Below the pieces are notes generated by a model, which had not been told where the DNA came from, did no database searches, and saw only the letters and a list, made by a program, of their open reading frames with translations. DNA of 64,000 nucleotides from Terripilifer ovatus. GTDB lineage: Bacteria; Pseudomonadota; Alphaproteobacteria; Rhizobiales; Beijerinckiaceae. Made by a program: the position numbers and the translations under genes. How positions within the stretch are numbered: the first letter of the stretch is position 1; the number at the start of each line of letters is the position of its first letter. Location of the stretch: NCBI GenBank assembly GCA_029222685.1, contig JARHVB010000005.1, forward strand, positions 124,001-188,000, in the 5' to 3' direction. Below, piece by piece: positions 36,295-45,900 of this stretch.

Positions 36295-37305
36295 TCAGCC
36301 GGCTTTGTCTACCTTGGCCAGATCGTAGCCGTAGCGCATCGCCGCCCGCATCGCCGAATATTCCCCGGCGACGATTGGCGGATAGCGCGCGGGAATGCCA
36401 GGCGCCGTGCAGTTCGGCAGGCATTCGACCACGGTGTCGTAATTCGTCTGGCAGAAATAGACGATCGACAGGCGTCGTGCCGAGCGGCCGTTGACAAACG
36501 GCGGATTGGCCACGCGATGCGTGTTGGACACCCATTTGTCATTGGTCCAGCGCATCATCATATCGCCGATATTGATGACGAAGGCGCCGGGCACGCGGTT
36601 GACATTGATCCATTCGCCCGACCGCAACTGGACCTGCAGCGCATCCGGCGTGTCGTCGATATGCAGGATCGTCAGGGCGCCGATATCCGTATGCGCGCCG
36701 GCCCGTTCCTCGCCCTTGACCGGCTCCTTGTCGAGCGCGGGATAATGCGTCAGGCGCAGAACGCTGTTGTGACGGTCGATCTTGTCATCGAAATAGGTTT
36801 TCGGCAGGTCGAGGGCGACGGCGAACATCTGCATGATGGTCCGGTAGACCCGCTCCATCTCGATATAATAGGCGCGCACCGCTGGCGTGAAATCCGCGGG
36901 CGCATCCGGCCAGATGTTCTCGGCAAAATTGGCGCCCGCCGCCTTCGACTTGAAATAGGGCTCATCGGGCACGTTGATCGGACCGACGCCATAGCTTTCC
37001 TGCAGGGACGCCAGAAGGTCCTTGTTCTGGGCGATGCCTATGGTGCGTCCGCGCATGGCGCTGTAGCCGCGGCTGCCAGGCAGTTTCGAGGAGAACTGCG
37101 CTTTCTCTTCGTCGGGACGATCGAAAAACTGCAAGGTTGAATCGTTGACCCGGTCGATCAGCGCTTCATCGACGCCATGGCCGGCGATCATCAGGAAGCC
37201 GACCTGTTCGAGACCTTCACGGACCTGGGCGATGATGCGCGCACGATCGAGCTCGCTGGCGCTGGCGAACATTTTCAGATCGATCACGGGGATTCGAGAT
37301 GACAT
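36295..37305 (-). CDS. 2OG-Fe(II) oxygenase, isopenicillin-N-synthase-like
   Basis: 336 aa from ATG 37305, with GGAGGG about eight bases upstream; homology starts here (RIPVIDL). N-terminal DIOX_N domain, then the jelly-roll with iron ligands His205 and Asp207 (GAHTDIG), His263 (SNTHRV), and the 2OG-binding R278-L-S280. Members oxidise small molecules, including GA, ethylene and N-compounds; substrate unknown. Likely operon with the CMD-like gene, divergent from the next importer. Confidence 0.88.
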   Translation of the reverse strand: MSSRIPVIDLKMFASASELDRARIIAQVREGLEQVGFLMIAGHGVDEALIDRVNDSTLQFFDRPDEEKAQFSSKLPGSRGYSAMRGRTIGIAQNKDLLASLQESYGVGPINVPDEPYFKSKAAGANFAENIWPDAPADFTPAVRAYYIEMERVYRTIMQMFAVALDLPKTYFDDKIDRHNSVLRLTHYPALDKEPVKGEERAGAHTDIGALTILHIDDTPDALQVQLRSGEWINVNRVPGAFVINIGDMMMRWTNDKWVSNTHRVANPPFVNGRSARRLSIVYFCQTNYDTVVECLPNCTAPGIPARYPPIVAGEYSAMRAAMRYGYDLAKVDKAG

Positions 37306-37395
37306 CGAGCCGCCCTCCGGTTTGATCAAAAGACTGTTTGAGCCTAGCATCGGCGATGGACAAAAGCGATGCTGAGACGATGAAAAGCTGGTGCG

Positions 37396-37432
37396 GGATG
37401 TTACTTGCAAAAAGTTGTAAAACGCAACATCC
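37396..37432. promoter_or_regulatory. Imperfect inverted repeat in divergent spacer
   Basis: Arms GGATGTT and AACATCC with inner TTGC/GCAA, separated by an A/T-rich centre, between the divergent 2OG oxygenase (37305) and the importer operon (37543). Candidate operator or stem-loop. Confidence 0.35.
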
Positions 37433-37542
37433 TCGGGTACAAAAATAATGAATCGAAAAGCCAGCGTGCACCGTTTCATTCAACCGCAGGGAGTCTCTGG
37501 ACCGATGGCGCGCAGGAACGTCTCGATCCGCAAAGGTTTCAC

Positions 37543-38520
37543 GTGCCGGCCCTGATAAAACCTGTCCTCTCGCGTCTTTGGCGGTCCGTTGCAATCGTAG
37601 TGGCCATTGCGGCCCTGAATTTCATCATCGTGCACATGGCGCCCGGCGATGTGGCGGACGTCATGGCGGGCGAAAGCGGCGCCGCCTCGCCGGAATATCT
37701 GGCCGATCTGAAACAACGCTTCGGCCTCGATCAGCCGCTCATCGTGCAGTTCTTCGTCTATATGGGCCGGATGGCCCAGTTCGACCTCGGATATTCCTTC
37801 CGCTTCGGCAGGCCGGTCGCTTCTCTTATCTTCGAGCGTTTGCCAGCCACCCTGATACTCGCGATCCCAACCTTGATGCTGGCCTTCGTCATGGGCTCGG
37901 TGCTTGGCGTCGTCGCCTCGCGCCGTGTCGGAACCTGGCGCGATGCGGCGATTTCCGTCGGTGCGCTGGTCTTTTATGCGACGCCGCTGTTCTGGATCGG
38001 CCTCATGCTGATCATTCTGTTCGGCGTCAAGCTCGGCTGGCTGCCGACCGGCGGCATGCAGACGATCGGCGCGAATTACACCGGCTTCGCCTATGTGCTC
38101 GATGTCGGCCGCCACATGATCCTGCCAGTGGTGACGCTATCGCTGTTCTACATGGCCTATTACGCACGTCTCATGCGCGCATCCATGCTCGAAGTGTTCG
38201 GGCAGGATTTCATCGCCACCGCCAGGTCCAAAGGCCTCAGCGAGGGAAGGGTCGCCTATCGGCACGTGCTGCGCAACGCCCTGCTCCCAGTCGTCACCGT
38301 GCTCGGCCTGCAGGTCGCCCATCTGCTCGGCGGCACGGTCCTGGTCGAAACGGTGTTCGGCTGGCCCGGCCTCGGCCGTCTTGCCTTCGACAGCGTGTTG
38401 TCGCGCGACGTCAATCTCCTGCTCGGCATCCTGCTGATGAGTTCGATCCTGGTGGTCTCGACCAATATCGCGGTCGAGGCGCTGTATCGCTGGCTCGATC
38501 CGCGCATCGGAGCGGCCTGA
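37543..38520 (+). CDS. ABC transporter permease, DppB-like
   Basis: 325 aa from GTG 37543, chosen because AAAGG lies six bases upstream and the encoded VPALIKPVLSRLW begins the family-like region; longer in-frame extensions upstream look non-coding. Six spans, IVHMAPGDVADVMAGESG, and coupling loop IATARSKGLSEGRVAYRHVLRN. The stop and the next start overlap by one base (TGATG). First gene of an importer operon that lacks its own binding protein on this strand. Confidence 0.88.
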   Translation: MPALIKPVLSRLWRSVAIVVAIAALNFIIVHMAPGDVADVMAGESGAASPEYLADLKQRFGLDQPLIVQFFVYMGRMAQFDLGYSFRFGRPVASLIFERLPATLILAIPTLMLAFVMGSVLGVVASRRVGTWRDAAISVGALVFYATPLFWIGLMLIILFGVKLGWLPTGGMQTIGANYTGFAYVLDVGRHMILPVVTLSLFYMAYYARLMRASMLEVFGQDFIATARSKGLSEGRVAYRHVLRNALLPVVTVLGLQVAHLLGGTVLVETVFGWPGLGRLAFDSVLSRDVNLLLGILLMSSILVVSTNIAVEALYRWLDPRIGAA

Positions 38521-39362
38521 TGCGCAACGCTCTCGCCTTCTGGCGCCGATTCAGCCGCAACCGCGCCGCTCTTCTGGGCCTGTTCATCGTGCTGGCGATC
38601 ATCGCGGTCGCGGTCGCGGCACCTTTCCTTTACCCGGACGATCCGATGGGCATGGTCGCGCAACCCTTCCTGTGGCCCCTGCAGGACCCGGAATTTCCGT
38701 TCGGCTCCGACTCGCTCGGGCGCGATCTCGGCGCGCAGATCTTTCACGGCGCGCACGTTTCCCTGCTGATCGGCGCCACCGCGACAATCGCCTCTGTGCT
38801 CATCGGCGTCACCGTCGGCTCGCTCGCCGGCTACTATGGCGGCTGGGTCGACGAGGCGCTGATGCGCTTCACCGAAGTCGTGCAGACCATTCCGCCCTTC
38901 ATCCTGACCATCATCGTCGTGGCGATCTTCCATTCGACCATCGGCACCATCGTCGTGGCCATCTCCATCGTCTCCTGGCCTTCCGTGGCGCGGCTCGTGC
39001 GCGCCGAATTCCTGACCCTGCGCGAGCGCGAATTCGTGCAGGCCGGCATCGTCATGGGCATGAGCGACTTCCGCCTCATCGTCACGCAGATCCTGCCAAA
39101 TTCGATGACGCCGGTGATCATCGCCGCATCGCTGATGATGGCCTCCTCGATCCTCATCGAGGCAGGCCTCTCCTTTCTCGGCCTCGGTGACCCGAATGTC
39201 GTGAGCTGGGGCGCCATCATCGGCGCCGGCCGCGAAGCCATTCGCGAAGCCTGGTACATCAGCGCCCTGCCCGGTATCGCGATCATCGCCGCCGTGCTTG
39301 GCCTTAATCTTGTTGGCGAGGGCCTGAACGACGCTCTCAACCCGCGTTTGCGCAGGCGATAG
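38520..39362 (+). CDS. ABC transporter permease, DppC-like
   Basis: 280 aa from ATG 38520, overlapping the previous stop. N-terminal span, then FGSDSLGRDLGAQIFHGAH and coupling loop VQAGIVMGMSDFRLIVTQILPN (VMGMSD replaces the usual ALGASD). Followed directly by the first ATPase. Confidence 0.9.
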   Translation: MRNALAFWRRFSRNRAALLGLFIVLAIIAVAVAAPFLYPDDPMGMVAQPFLWPLQDPEFPFGSDSLGRDLGAQIFHGAHVSLLIGATATIASVLIGVTVGSLAGYYGGWVDEALMRFTEVVQTIPPFILTIIVVAIFHSTIGTIVVAISIVSWPSVARLVRAEFLTLREREFVQAGIVMGMSDFRLIVTQILPNSMTPVIIAASLMMASSILIEAGLSFLGLGDPNVVSWGAIIGAGREAIREAWYISALPGIAIIAAVLGLNLVGEGLNDALNPRLRRR

Positions 39363-40370
39363 ATGGCACCGCTCCTCGACGTCCGCGATCTCACGACCCA
39401 TTTCTTCACCCAGAAGGGCGCCTTCGCCGCCGTCGACAAGGTCAGCTTCAGCGTCAACGCCGGCGAGACCATGGCGCTCGTCGGCGAATCAGGCTGCGGC
39501 AAGTCGGTGACGGCCGCCTCGATTCTCCGGCTCGTTCCCGATCCGCCGGGACGCATCACCGGCGGCGAGATCATCTTCGAAGGCAGGGACCTGCTGTCGC
39601 TGACCATGCGCGAGATGCGCAAGGTCCGCGGCGGCCGCATCGGCATGATCTTCCAGGAGCCGATGACCTCGCTCAACCCGGTTTTCACCATCGGCGACCA
39701 GATCACGGAGAGTTTGCGCGAACATCGGAGCATTTCGCGGGCCGACGCCGAGCGCCGCGCCATCGAACTCCTCGATCTCGTGCGCATTCCCGACGCGCGC
39801 CGGCAGATTCACAATTATCCCCATCGTCTGTCCGGCGGCATGCGGCAGCGGGCCATGATCGCCATGGCGCTGGCCTGCGATCCCGCGCTCCTGATCGCCG
39901 ACGAACCGACGACGGCCCTCGACGTGACCACCCAGGCGCAGATCCTCGAATTGCTGGACGAATTGAAGCGCAGCCTCGGCATGGCAATCCTGCTGATCAC
40001 CCACGATCTCGGCGTTGTCGCCGAATATGCCCAGAGCGTGCTGGTCATGTATGCGGGACGCGGCGTCGAGGCGGCAAAAGTCGAAGACCTGTTTCACAGC
40101 CCCATTCATCCCTACACACGAGGCCTGCTGGGCGCACTGCCGCATCCCGACGACGACGTCGACAGCGAAGGGCGCCCCCTGCCCCTCAACGAAATTTCCG
40201 GCATGGTGCCGGCGCTCGATGCCATGCCGGCGGGATGCCGCTTCGAGCCCCGTTGCTCTTACGCCGTGCCTGCATGCAAAATGACGGATGTGCGCCTCGC
40301 TCCCCTGGCCGAGGGGGTTCGCTCGGCAGCCTGCCTGCGCGCCGCCGACATAGTTCAGGATCAACCGTGA
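39363..40370 (+). CDS. ABC transporter ATPase, DppD/OppD-like
   Basis: 335 aa, starting at the base after the permease stop. Walker [11 protein letters not shown]-loop [13 protein letters not shown], signature LSGGMRQRA, Walker [13 protein letters not shown], switch ITHD. C-terminal cysteine cluster [15 protein letters not shown]. The stop overlaps the next start (GTGA). Confidence 0.93.
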   Translation: MAPLLDVRDLTTHFFTQKGAFAAVDKVSFSVNAGETMALVGESGCGKSVTAASILRLVPDPPGRITGGEIIFEGRDLLSLTMREMRKVRGGRIGMIFQEPMTSLNPVFTIGDQITESLREHRSISRADAERRAIELLDLVRIPDARRQIHNYPHRLSGGMRQRAMIAMALACDPALLIADEPTTALDVTTQAQILELLDELKRSLGMAILLITHDLGVVAEYAQSVLVMYAGRGVEAAKVEDLFHSPIHPYTRGLLGALPHPDDDVDSEGRPLPLNEISGMVPALDAMPAGCRFEPRCSYAVPACKMTDVRLAPLAEGVRSAACLRAADIVQDQP

Positions 40371-41389
40371 CAGCGCTTTTCCGCATGACCGATGTCGTCA
40401 AGCACTTCCGGGTCGAACGCGGCGTCGTTCACGCGGTCGACGGCGTCAGCCTGGACGTCGCGCCCGCTGAAATCCTCGGCCTCGTCGGCGAATCCGGTTG
40501 CGGCAAATCGACTCTCGCCAGGCTCGCGGTCCGCATCTACGCACCCAACTCCGGCAAGATTGAACTGGACGGCACCGACATCACGGCGATGGGCCGGCGC
40601 GAGCTGCGGCCGCATCGCACCAGGATGCAGATGATCTTCCAGGATCCCTTTGCCTCGTTCAATCCGCGCGCGACCGCCGGGCGAATTATCGAAGAGCCGC
40701 TGATCGTCCACGCCCGCGGCGATGCGAAAGAGCGCAAGGACCGTGTCCGCTGGCTGATGGACAAGGTCGGCCTGCCGCCCGAGGCAGCCGCGCGTTATCC
40801 GCATGAATTTTCCGGCGGCCAGCGCCAGCGGATCGGCATTGCGCGCGCGCTCGCCCTGTCGCCGAGCCTGATCGTCTGCGACGAACCGGTCTCAGCGCTC
40901 GATGTTTCCATACGGGCGCAGGTGATCAACCTGCTGATGAAACTGCGCGCCGACCTCGACGTCAGCTATATCTTCATCTCACACGATCTCTCGGTCGTCG
41001 CCCATATGGCTGATCGCATCGCCGTCATGTATCTGGGCAAGATCGTCGAACTGGCGGACCGGCAGACCTTGTGGCGCGCGCCGCTGCATCCCTATACCCG
41101 CGCCCTCATGTCGTCGATCCCGACCGCGGGGATCGGTGGCAAGCGGGCAGCGCTGCCGTTGCGCAATGTCGATCCGCCGAGCCCGCTCGCGCCCCCAACC
41201 GGATGCCGATTTCACACACGCTGTCCCCATGCGGAAGCGATCTGCTCCGCCCAGGAACCGCCTTTACGCGCCATCGGCAGCGACGCGCGCAAGGTCGCCT
41301 GTCATCTGGTTACAGAGACCGCCAGCGATGCATTGCCGGTCTGGTCGAGTGAAAACGCAGCCACGAAACGGACGATTTCAACTTCATGA
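40367..41389 (+). CDS. ABC transporter ATPase, DppF/OppF-like
   Basis: 340 aa from GTG 40367. Walker [11 protein letters not shown]-loop [13 protein letters not shown], signature FSGGQRQRI, Walker [13 protein letters not shown], switch ISHD, and cysteine cluster [15 protein letters not shown]. Last gene of the plus-strand operon; followed by a long palindromic element. Confidence 0.92.
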   Translation: MTALFRMTDVVKHFRVERGVVHAVDGVSLDVAPAEILGLVGESGCGKSTLARLAVRIYAPNSGKIELDGTDITAMGRRELRPHRTRMQMIFQDPFASFNPRATAGRIIEEPLIVHARGDAKERKDRVRWLMDKVGLPPEAAARYPHEFSGGQRQRIGIARALALSPSLIVCDEPVSALDVSIRAQVINLLMKLRADLDVSYIFISHDLSVVAHMADRIAVMYLGKIVELADRQTLWRAPLHPYTRALMSSIPTAGIGGKRAALPLRNVDPPSPLAPPTGCRFHTRCPHAEAICSAQEPPLRAIGSDARKVACHLVTETASDALPVWSSENAATKRTISTS

Positions 41390-41406
41390 CTCAAGCGGCA
41401 GAAAGC

Positions 41407-41590
41407 CACCAGAAGCCCTCATCCTGAGGAGCAACGCCTGCGTTGCGTCTCGAAGGACGGGGGCGACAGGCGGCATCTTTCCGCCGCGGCATGCGCGCAC
41501 TTACTGCGCGTAACGGAAAGGCAGCGCATGACGCCCCCGTCCTTCGAGACGCCTGCTACGCAGGCTCCTCAGGATGAGGGCTTCTGGGGG
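41407..41590. repeat. Large inverted-repeat intergenic element (copy 1)
   Basis: Arms of about 58 bases (41407-41465 and 41532-41589) share CCAGAAGCCCTCATCCTGAGG, then a variable small hairpin, then GTCTCGAAGGACGGGGGCG in inverted order. The 66-base centre is less conserved. It lies between the convergent ATPase and binding-protein genes. A related element is at 63517-63687. It could form a long stem that terminates transcription from both sides. Confidence 0.75.
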
Positions 41591-41629
41591 CTTTGTCGCA
41601 CTTGCATATATGCGGGCCTCAGTCAGCTA

Positions 41630-43207
41630 TCACCGATCCATCCAGATGTTGGCCCAGTTGCTGAATGGCCCGTCATAGGTCGTCGTATGGTCGTGGACCT
41701 TCTTGTCGAACAGCGTCACGCTGTCCAGTTCGAACAGCGGGAAACGCGGCAGGTCGCTTGCCGCGATCTTCTGGATCTCGTGGAACTCCTGCATCCGCTT
41801 CGCCGGATCGTTCTCGACCTGCACGCCCTCCAGCAGCGCATCCATTTTCGGATTCGAGTATCCGCCGGCATTGGAAAACGGAACGCCCTTGACGAAATTC
41901 TTCGACCAATAAACAGCGAGCTGCGGATCGAGATAGGTGCCGACATAGGCGGTGAAGAAGTTGAAATCATAGTCCGTATACATGCGCCGCAGGTAGGCGG
42001 CGTTGTCCTGCGTCCGCAGCTCGATCTGGATGCCGACGCGCGCAAGCTGCTGTTTCAGCACTTCGCCGAGCCGTCGATATTCCGCGCCGAGTGAGGCAAC
42101 GTCATAGACCAGCCGCAGGCGGACGCCACTGGCGTCCTTCTTGTAGCCGGCCTGCTCGAGCAGCGCCTCCGACTTGGCCGGATCATATGGGTATTTATCG
42201 ACATCGGCGGTGTAGTAAGGGCTTTTCGCGGAGATCGGGCCTGTCGCGATTTTGCCGAGACCGAACCAGACATTGCGGATGACGACGTCGCGATTGATCG
42301 CGAAGGCGACCGCCTTGCGCACCAGGATATTGTCGAACGGCGGCCGCTTGTTGTTGAATTCCATCATCACCACCGGCGCGAAATATTCGTAGCCCTCGGT
42401 CGTGGCGCCGATGTTCGGTAAAGCCGAAAGCCGCTTCACATCGCTCAGCCCGACCGGCGTCTGCGCCGCAATCTGCGCCTCGCCGGTCTCGATCGTCGTC
42501 GAGCGCGCAGCGGCGTCGGGCAGGTAGCGAATGACGAGACGGTCCGGATAGGGTTTGCCGGCCTGCCAATAATCCGGATTTCGATCCAGGATGATGTAGC
42601 TGCCGCGCTGCCATTCCTTGAAAACCCAGGGCCCCGTGCCGATCGGCTTCTGGTTGGCCGGATTCGTCAGAATATCGGTGCCCTCATAGACATGCTGCGG
42701 CATGACCGGACTTGTGAACGAGTTGAGCGACGCCATCATGCCGGGCGTCGGTTGCGACAGATGCAGCACGACCGTTAGCGGATCAGGCGTATCGATGCTG
42801 GCGACGTTGGCGTAGATGATGCGGCCGCGGGAATGATATTTGCGCCAGACCTCCTCGATCGAGAACTTCACGTCTTTCGATGTGAACGGCTGGCCGTCAT
42901 GCCATTTCACCCCGTCGCGCAACTTGAACGTCACCTGCAGGCCGTCCGCACTGGTCGACCAGCTCAGCGCCAGCGCCGGCCTTGCCTTTCCGGTGCGATC
43001 GTATTCAACAAGCCCTTCGAACACTTTGGTCGAGACGAAGCCGGCCGCGAAGCCGGCGTTCAGACCGGTGGTGAGAACGGTCGGCTCGGGATAATGGATG
43101 GCGGTGAGGACGCCGCCCCGCTTCGGCTCTTGCGCCACGGCGAAGGATGTCGTGATTGCCATAGCGGCAACAAGTCCACACCGCAGCAGGCGGATGGCGC
43201 ACTTCAT
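41630..43207 (-). CDS. ABC transporter periplasmic binding protein, family 5
   Basis: 525 aa from ATG 43207 (GGGAG upstream). Signal peptide through ITTSFAVAQ near residue 26, then EPKRGGVLTAIHYPEPTVL, LRDGVKWHDGQPFTSKDVKF and KPIGTGPWVFKEWQRG. Convergent with, and presumably the receptor for, the importer at 37543-41389, which lacks a binding protein of its own. Ligand unknown. Confidence 0.9.
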   Translation of the reverse strand: MKCAIRLLRCGLVAAMAITTSFAVAQEPKRGGVLTAIHYPEPTVLTTGLNAGFAAGFVSTKVFEGLVEYDRTGKARPALALSWSTSADGLQVTFKLRDGVKWHDGQPFTSKDVKFSIEEVWRKYHSRGRIIYANVASIDTPDPLTVVLHLSQPTPGMMASLNSFTSPVMPQHVYEGTDILTNPANQKPIGTGPWVFKEWQRGSYIILDRNPDYWQAGKPYPDRLVIRYLPDAAARSTTIETGEAQIAAQTPVGLSDVKRLSALPNIGATTEGYEYFAPVVMMEFNNKRPPFDNILVRKAVAFAINRDVVIRNVWFGLGKIATGPISAKSPYYTADVDKYPYDPAKSEALLEQAGYKKDASGVRLRLVYDVASLGAEYRRLGEVLKQQLARVGIQIELRTQDNAAYLRRMYTDYDFNFFTAYVGTYLDPQLAVYWSKNFVKGVPFSNAGGYSNPKMDALLEGVQVENDPAKRMQEFHEIQKIAASDLPRFPLFELDSVTLFDKKVHDHTTTYDGPFSNWANIWMDR

Positions 43208-43283
43208 TTCGATCTCCCTATCATAACAATTGTAACCGCTGGATTGGAGCCAGCGTCGCACACCGGCCGTTTCAGGGCCAGCG

Positions 43284-44069
43284 TTAGAGCGCGTGCTCCT
43301 CGATCACCGAGGCGCGAACATCGTGTTCGATCAGCTTCCAGATGCGGTCGACCAGAGCCACAAACTCCGGCGTACGCTTGATGGCAAGCGCGCGGGGGCG
43401 CGGCAGGTCGATACCTATGATTTCCTGCAGCCGGCCCGGACGCCGCGCGAAGACGAACACGCGATCGGACAGGAACACTGCCTCGTCGATCTGATGGGTG
43501 ACGAACAGGACGGTCTTGCGGCCCTCTTCCCAGATCCGCAGCAGTTCGGTCTGCATGATTTCGCGGGTCTGGGCATCGAGCGCGGAGAACGGCTCGTCCA
43601 TCAACAGCAGGTCGGGATTGACCGCCAGCGCGCGGGCAAGGTTGACCCGCTGCCGCATGCCGCCGGAAAGCTGCCGTGGATAGTAGTGCTCGAAGCCCTT
43701 GAGGCCGACAAGTTCAAGCAGATGCTGCGTCAGCGCGCGCTGCTCCGGCGTGCGGATGCCGGCGATCTCTGAGCCTATTCCGACATTGGAAAGAATATCG
43801 CGCCAGGGCAGCAGATTGTCCTGCTGGAAGACAAAGCCTCGATCGCGGCCTGGACCATCGATGACCCGGCCATCGAGACTGACCGTCCCGGCGCTGGCGC
43901 TTTCCAGGCCGCCGACAATGCGCAGGAACGTCGTCTTGCCGCAGCCGGACGGTCCGACGATGGAAATGAACTCGCCCTTGCCGATGCTCGTATTGATCTG
44001 GCGCAGGACTTCGAGGTCGCCGAATCTCTTCGTCAACCCGCTGACGGTGAGCTTTACGCTGGCTTCCAT
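43284..44069 (-). CDS. ABC transporter ATPase, NitT/TauT-type
   Basis: 261 aa from ATG 44069 (AGGA upstream, one base after the permease stop). Walker A GPSGCGKTT, Q-loop VFQQDNLLPWRD, signature LSGGMRQRV, Walker B LLLMDEPFSALD, switch VTHQIDEA. Last gene of the isochorismatase-hydrolase-importer operon. Confidence 0.9.
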   Translation of the reverse strand: MEASVKLTVSGLTKRFGDLEVLRQINTSIGKGEFISIVGPSGCGKTTFLRIVGGLESASAGTVSLDGRVIDGPGRDRGFVFQQDNLLPWRDILSNVGIGSEIAGIRTPEQRALTQHLLELVGLKGFEHYYPRQLSGGMRQRVNLARALAVNPDLLLMDEPFSALDAQTREIMQTELLRIWEEGRKTVLFVTHQIDEAVFLSDRVFVFARRPGRLQEIIGIDLPRPRALAIKRTPEFVALVDRIWKLIEHDVRASVIEEHAL

Positions 44070-44070
44070 C

Positions 44071-44880
44071 TCAGTCCTGTCCCCATGGCACGAGGCGCTT
44101 CTCAAGCCAGACAAAGCCGCTCGTCAAAACGATGCCCGCCACCGCCAGAACGACGACACCGACAAACAGGGCCGGCATATTGAAGGTTTCTGCCGATTGC
44201 TGGATCAACTGCCCAAGGCCCGCGCGCGCGCCGAACAATTCCGCCACCACCACGCCGATGAGGCCGCGGCCGATGCCCAGCCTCAGGCCGGCGAAGATGA
44301 AGGGCAGCGCTGCCGGCAGCGACACCATGTAGAAAATCTGCCGCCGCGAGGCGCCGAAACTGCGCACCGTTTCGACCAGGTTCTGCGGCGTCTGCCGCAG
44401 GCCCGTCTCGGTGTTGATGATCACGGGAAAGATCACCAGCAGCGCGACCACCACGATTTTGGAGAAGATGCCGACGCCGAACCACAGGATGAACAGCGGC
44501 GCCAGCGCCACGGTGGGCGTCGCATAGAGACCCGAGACCCAGGGCTGCAAGGCCTGCTTGCAGCGCCTCGACGAGGCGATCAGAAATCCGAGCGCGATCC
44601 CGAGGATGCAGGCTGCGCCATAGCCCAGCACGAATTCAAGCGCGCTGGTGTAGAAATGAACCTGCAACTCGCCGCTGCGCCACAACGGCCCGATGGCGGC
44701 GACAATCTGCGACGGCGATGCCAGAAACAGCTTGCTGGCGACGAAGCCGCGCGCCGCGATCTCCCAGATCGCAAGCCCCGTGACCACGGAACCGACGGCC
44801 CAGCCGTGACGCGAGGCCCATTTGCGCAGCAACCCCGGACTTTCCCGACGCTCCGATCTTTGGATTGCATCGATGCTCAT
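44071..44880 (-). CDS. ABC transporter permease, SsuC/TauC-like
   Basis: 269 aa, about six spans, LYATPTVALAPLFILWFGVG translocation segment and coupling loop TVRSFGASRRQIFYMVSLPA. A single permease gene suggests a homodimer, unlike the importers at 20441 and 52357. Starts seven bases after the binding-protein stop. Confidence 0.9.
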   Translation of the reverse strand: MSIDAIQRSERRESPGLLRKWASRHGWAVGSVVTGLAIWEIAARGFVASKLFLASPSQIVAAIGPLWRSGELQVHFYTSALEFVLGYGAACILGIALGFLIASSRRCKQALQPWVSGLYATPTVALAPLFILWFGVGIFSKIVVVALLVIFPVIINTETGLRQTPQNLVETVRSFGASRRQIFYMVSLPAALPFIFAGLRLGIGRGLIGVVVAELFGARAGLGQLIQQSAETFNMPALFVGVVVLAVAGIVLTSGFVWLEKRLVPWGQD

Positions 44881-44887
44881 CGCTGAC

Positions 44888-45847
44888 CTATTTCGTCAAC
44901 GAGGCGTCGTAGAAGCGGCTGATGTCGGTCGACCCTTCTATCTCACCCTGGTCCTTCAAAATCTTGATGAGATGTTCGATGCCGCTCTTCTCGACATCGC
45001 CATCGCGATCGAACACCTTCAGCTTGACAAAGAAGTCATAGGTGTCGGCCGTGTCCTTCGGATCCGTCTTGATGCTCTTGACCAGAATGGCGACCGCCTC
45101 GTCCTTGTTCTTGGAATCATAGAACCAGTCGATACCCCTGGCGTAGAGATCCATCATTTTGCGGATGGCGGACTTGTTCTTCTGCGCCCAGTTGACGTTC
45201 ACGGTATAGCCGGTGAACGGCACATCCTTCGTATAGGTGGCCGATGTACCAAGGCTATTGTAGCCCGCGCCCAGGGCCTTGAAGTTGAACGGCGGCGCCA
45301 GGATGGTCGCGGCGATCGAACCGCTGGCCAGCGCCGCGAAGCGGGCGGCCGTCGCGCCGGCATAGATATAATCGTATTCGCCGGGCTTCAGGCCATTGGC
45401 CTTGGCCATATCCTCGAAATAGATGCGGGTAATGTCCTTCACGCCGCCGATCATGACGGTCTTGCCGCGCAGGTCGGCCCAGGTCTTTACCGTCGGAGCG
45501 GACAGCACTTCATAGGGCGAGGGCCCGATCTCGATACGCAGCACGCGCGCCGGCGCGCCCTTGTCGGCGCCGCGGAGCGCATCGGCGAGACCGGTCGTCC
45601 CGACATTGACGGCGCCCGCCGCGAGCTGCTGCATGACGGCCGCGCTCGAGGGAATGCTGATCGTCTCGAAGCTCACCTTCGCCTCGGCCGCCCAGCCCTT
45701 CTCGATGGCGATATAGAGCGGCCAATGGGTCGATGAGCCGGAGCCGACATCGCCGATCACGATCTTGTCCTGGGCCAGGGCGGGCACCGCCGTCGCCACG
45801 ATCGCGCTCAGCATTGCGGCCAGGGCCAGGCGGTTGAAAATCGGCAC
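44888..45847 (-). CDS. ABC transporter binding protein, NitT/TauT (NMT1-like)
   Basis: 319 aa from GTG 45847; AAAGGAG sits six bases upstream, making GTG much better than upstream in-frame codons. Signal peptide MPIFNRLALAAMLSAIVATAVPALA. GSSTHWPLYIAIEKGWAAEA and LAAGAVNVGTTGLADALRGA are NMT1 features. Immediately follows the class C hydrolase on the same strand. Confidence 0.9.
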   Translation of the reverse strand: MPIFNRLALAAMLSAIVATAVPALAQDKIVIGDVGSGSSTHWPLYIAIEKGWAAEAKVSFETISIPSSAAVMQQLAAGAVNVGTTGLADALRGADKGAPARVLRIEIGPSPYEVLSAPTVKTWADLRGKTVMIGGVKDITRIYFEDMAKANGLKPGEYDYIYAGATAARFAALASGSIAATILAPPFNFKALGAGYNSLGTSATYTKDVPFTGYTVNVNWAQKNKSAIRKMMDLYARGIDWFYDSKNKDEAVAILVKSIKTDPKDTADTYDFFVKLKVFDRDGDVEKSGIEHLIKILKDQGEIEGSTDISRFYDASLTK

Positions 45848-45900
45848 GTTGAACTCCTTTGCCTGTCGATATTCGAGCAATTGCACCGATTGGAATGAAA

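Noticed and set aside
38256..39401. 381-codon Asp/His/Arg-rich frame on the minus strand
   Set aside because: Antisense shadow of the DppC-like permease and ATPase; composition is an artefact of hydrophobic codons read backwards.
41407..41590. Insertion sequence or CRISPR origin for the large palindrome
   Set aside because: No transposase frame, no direct target repeats that I can see, and no regular repeat-spacer pattern.
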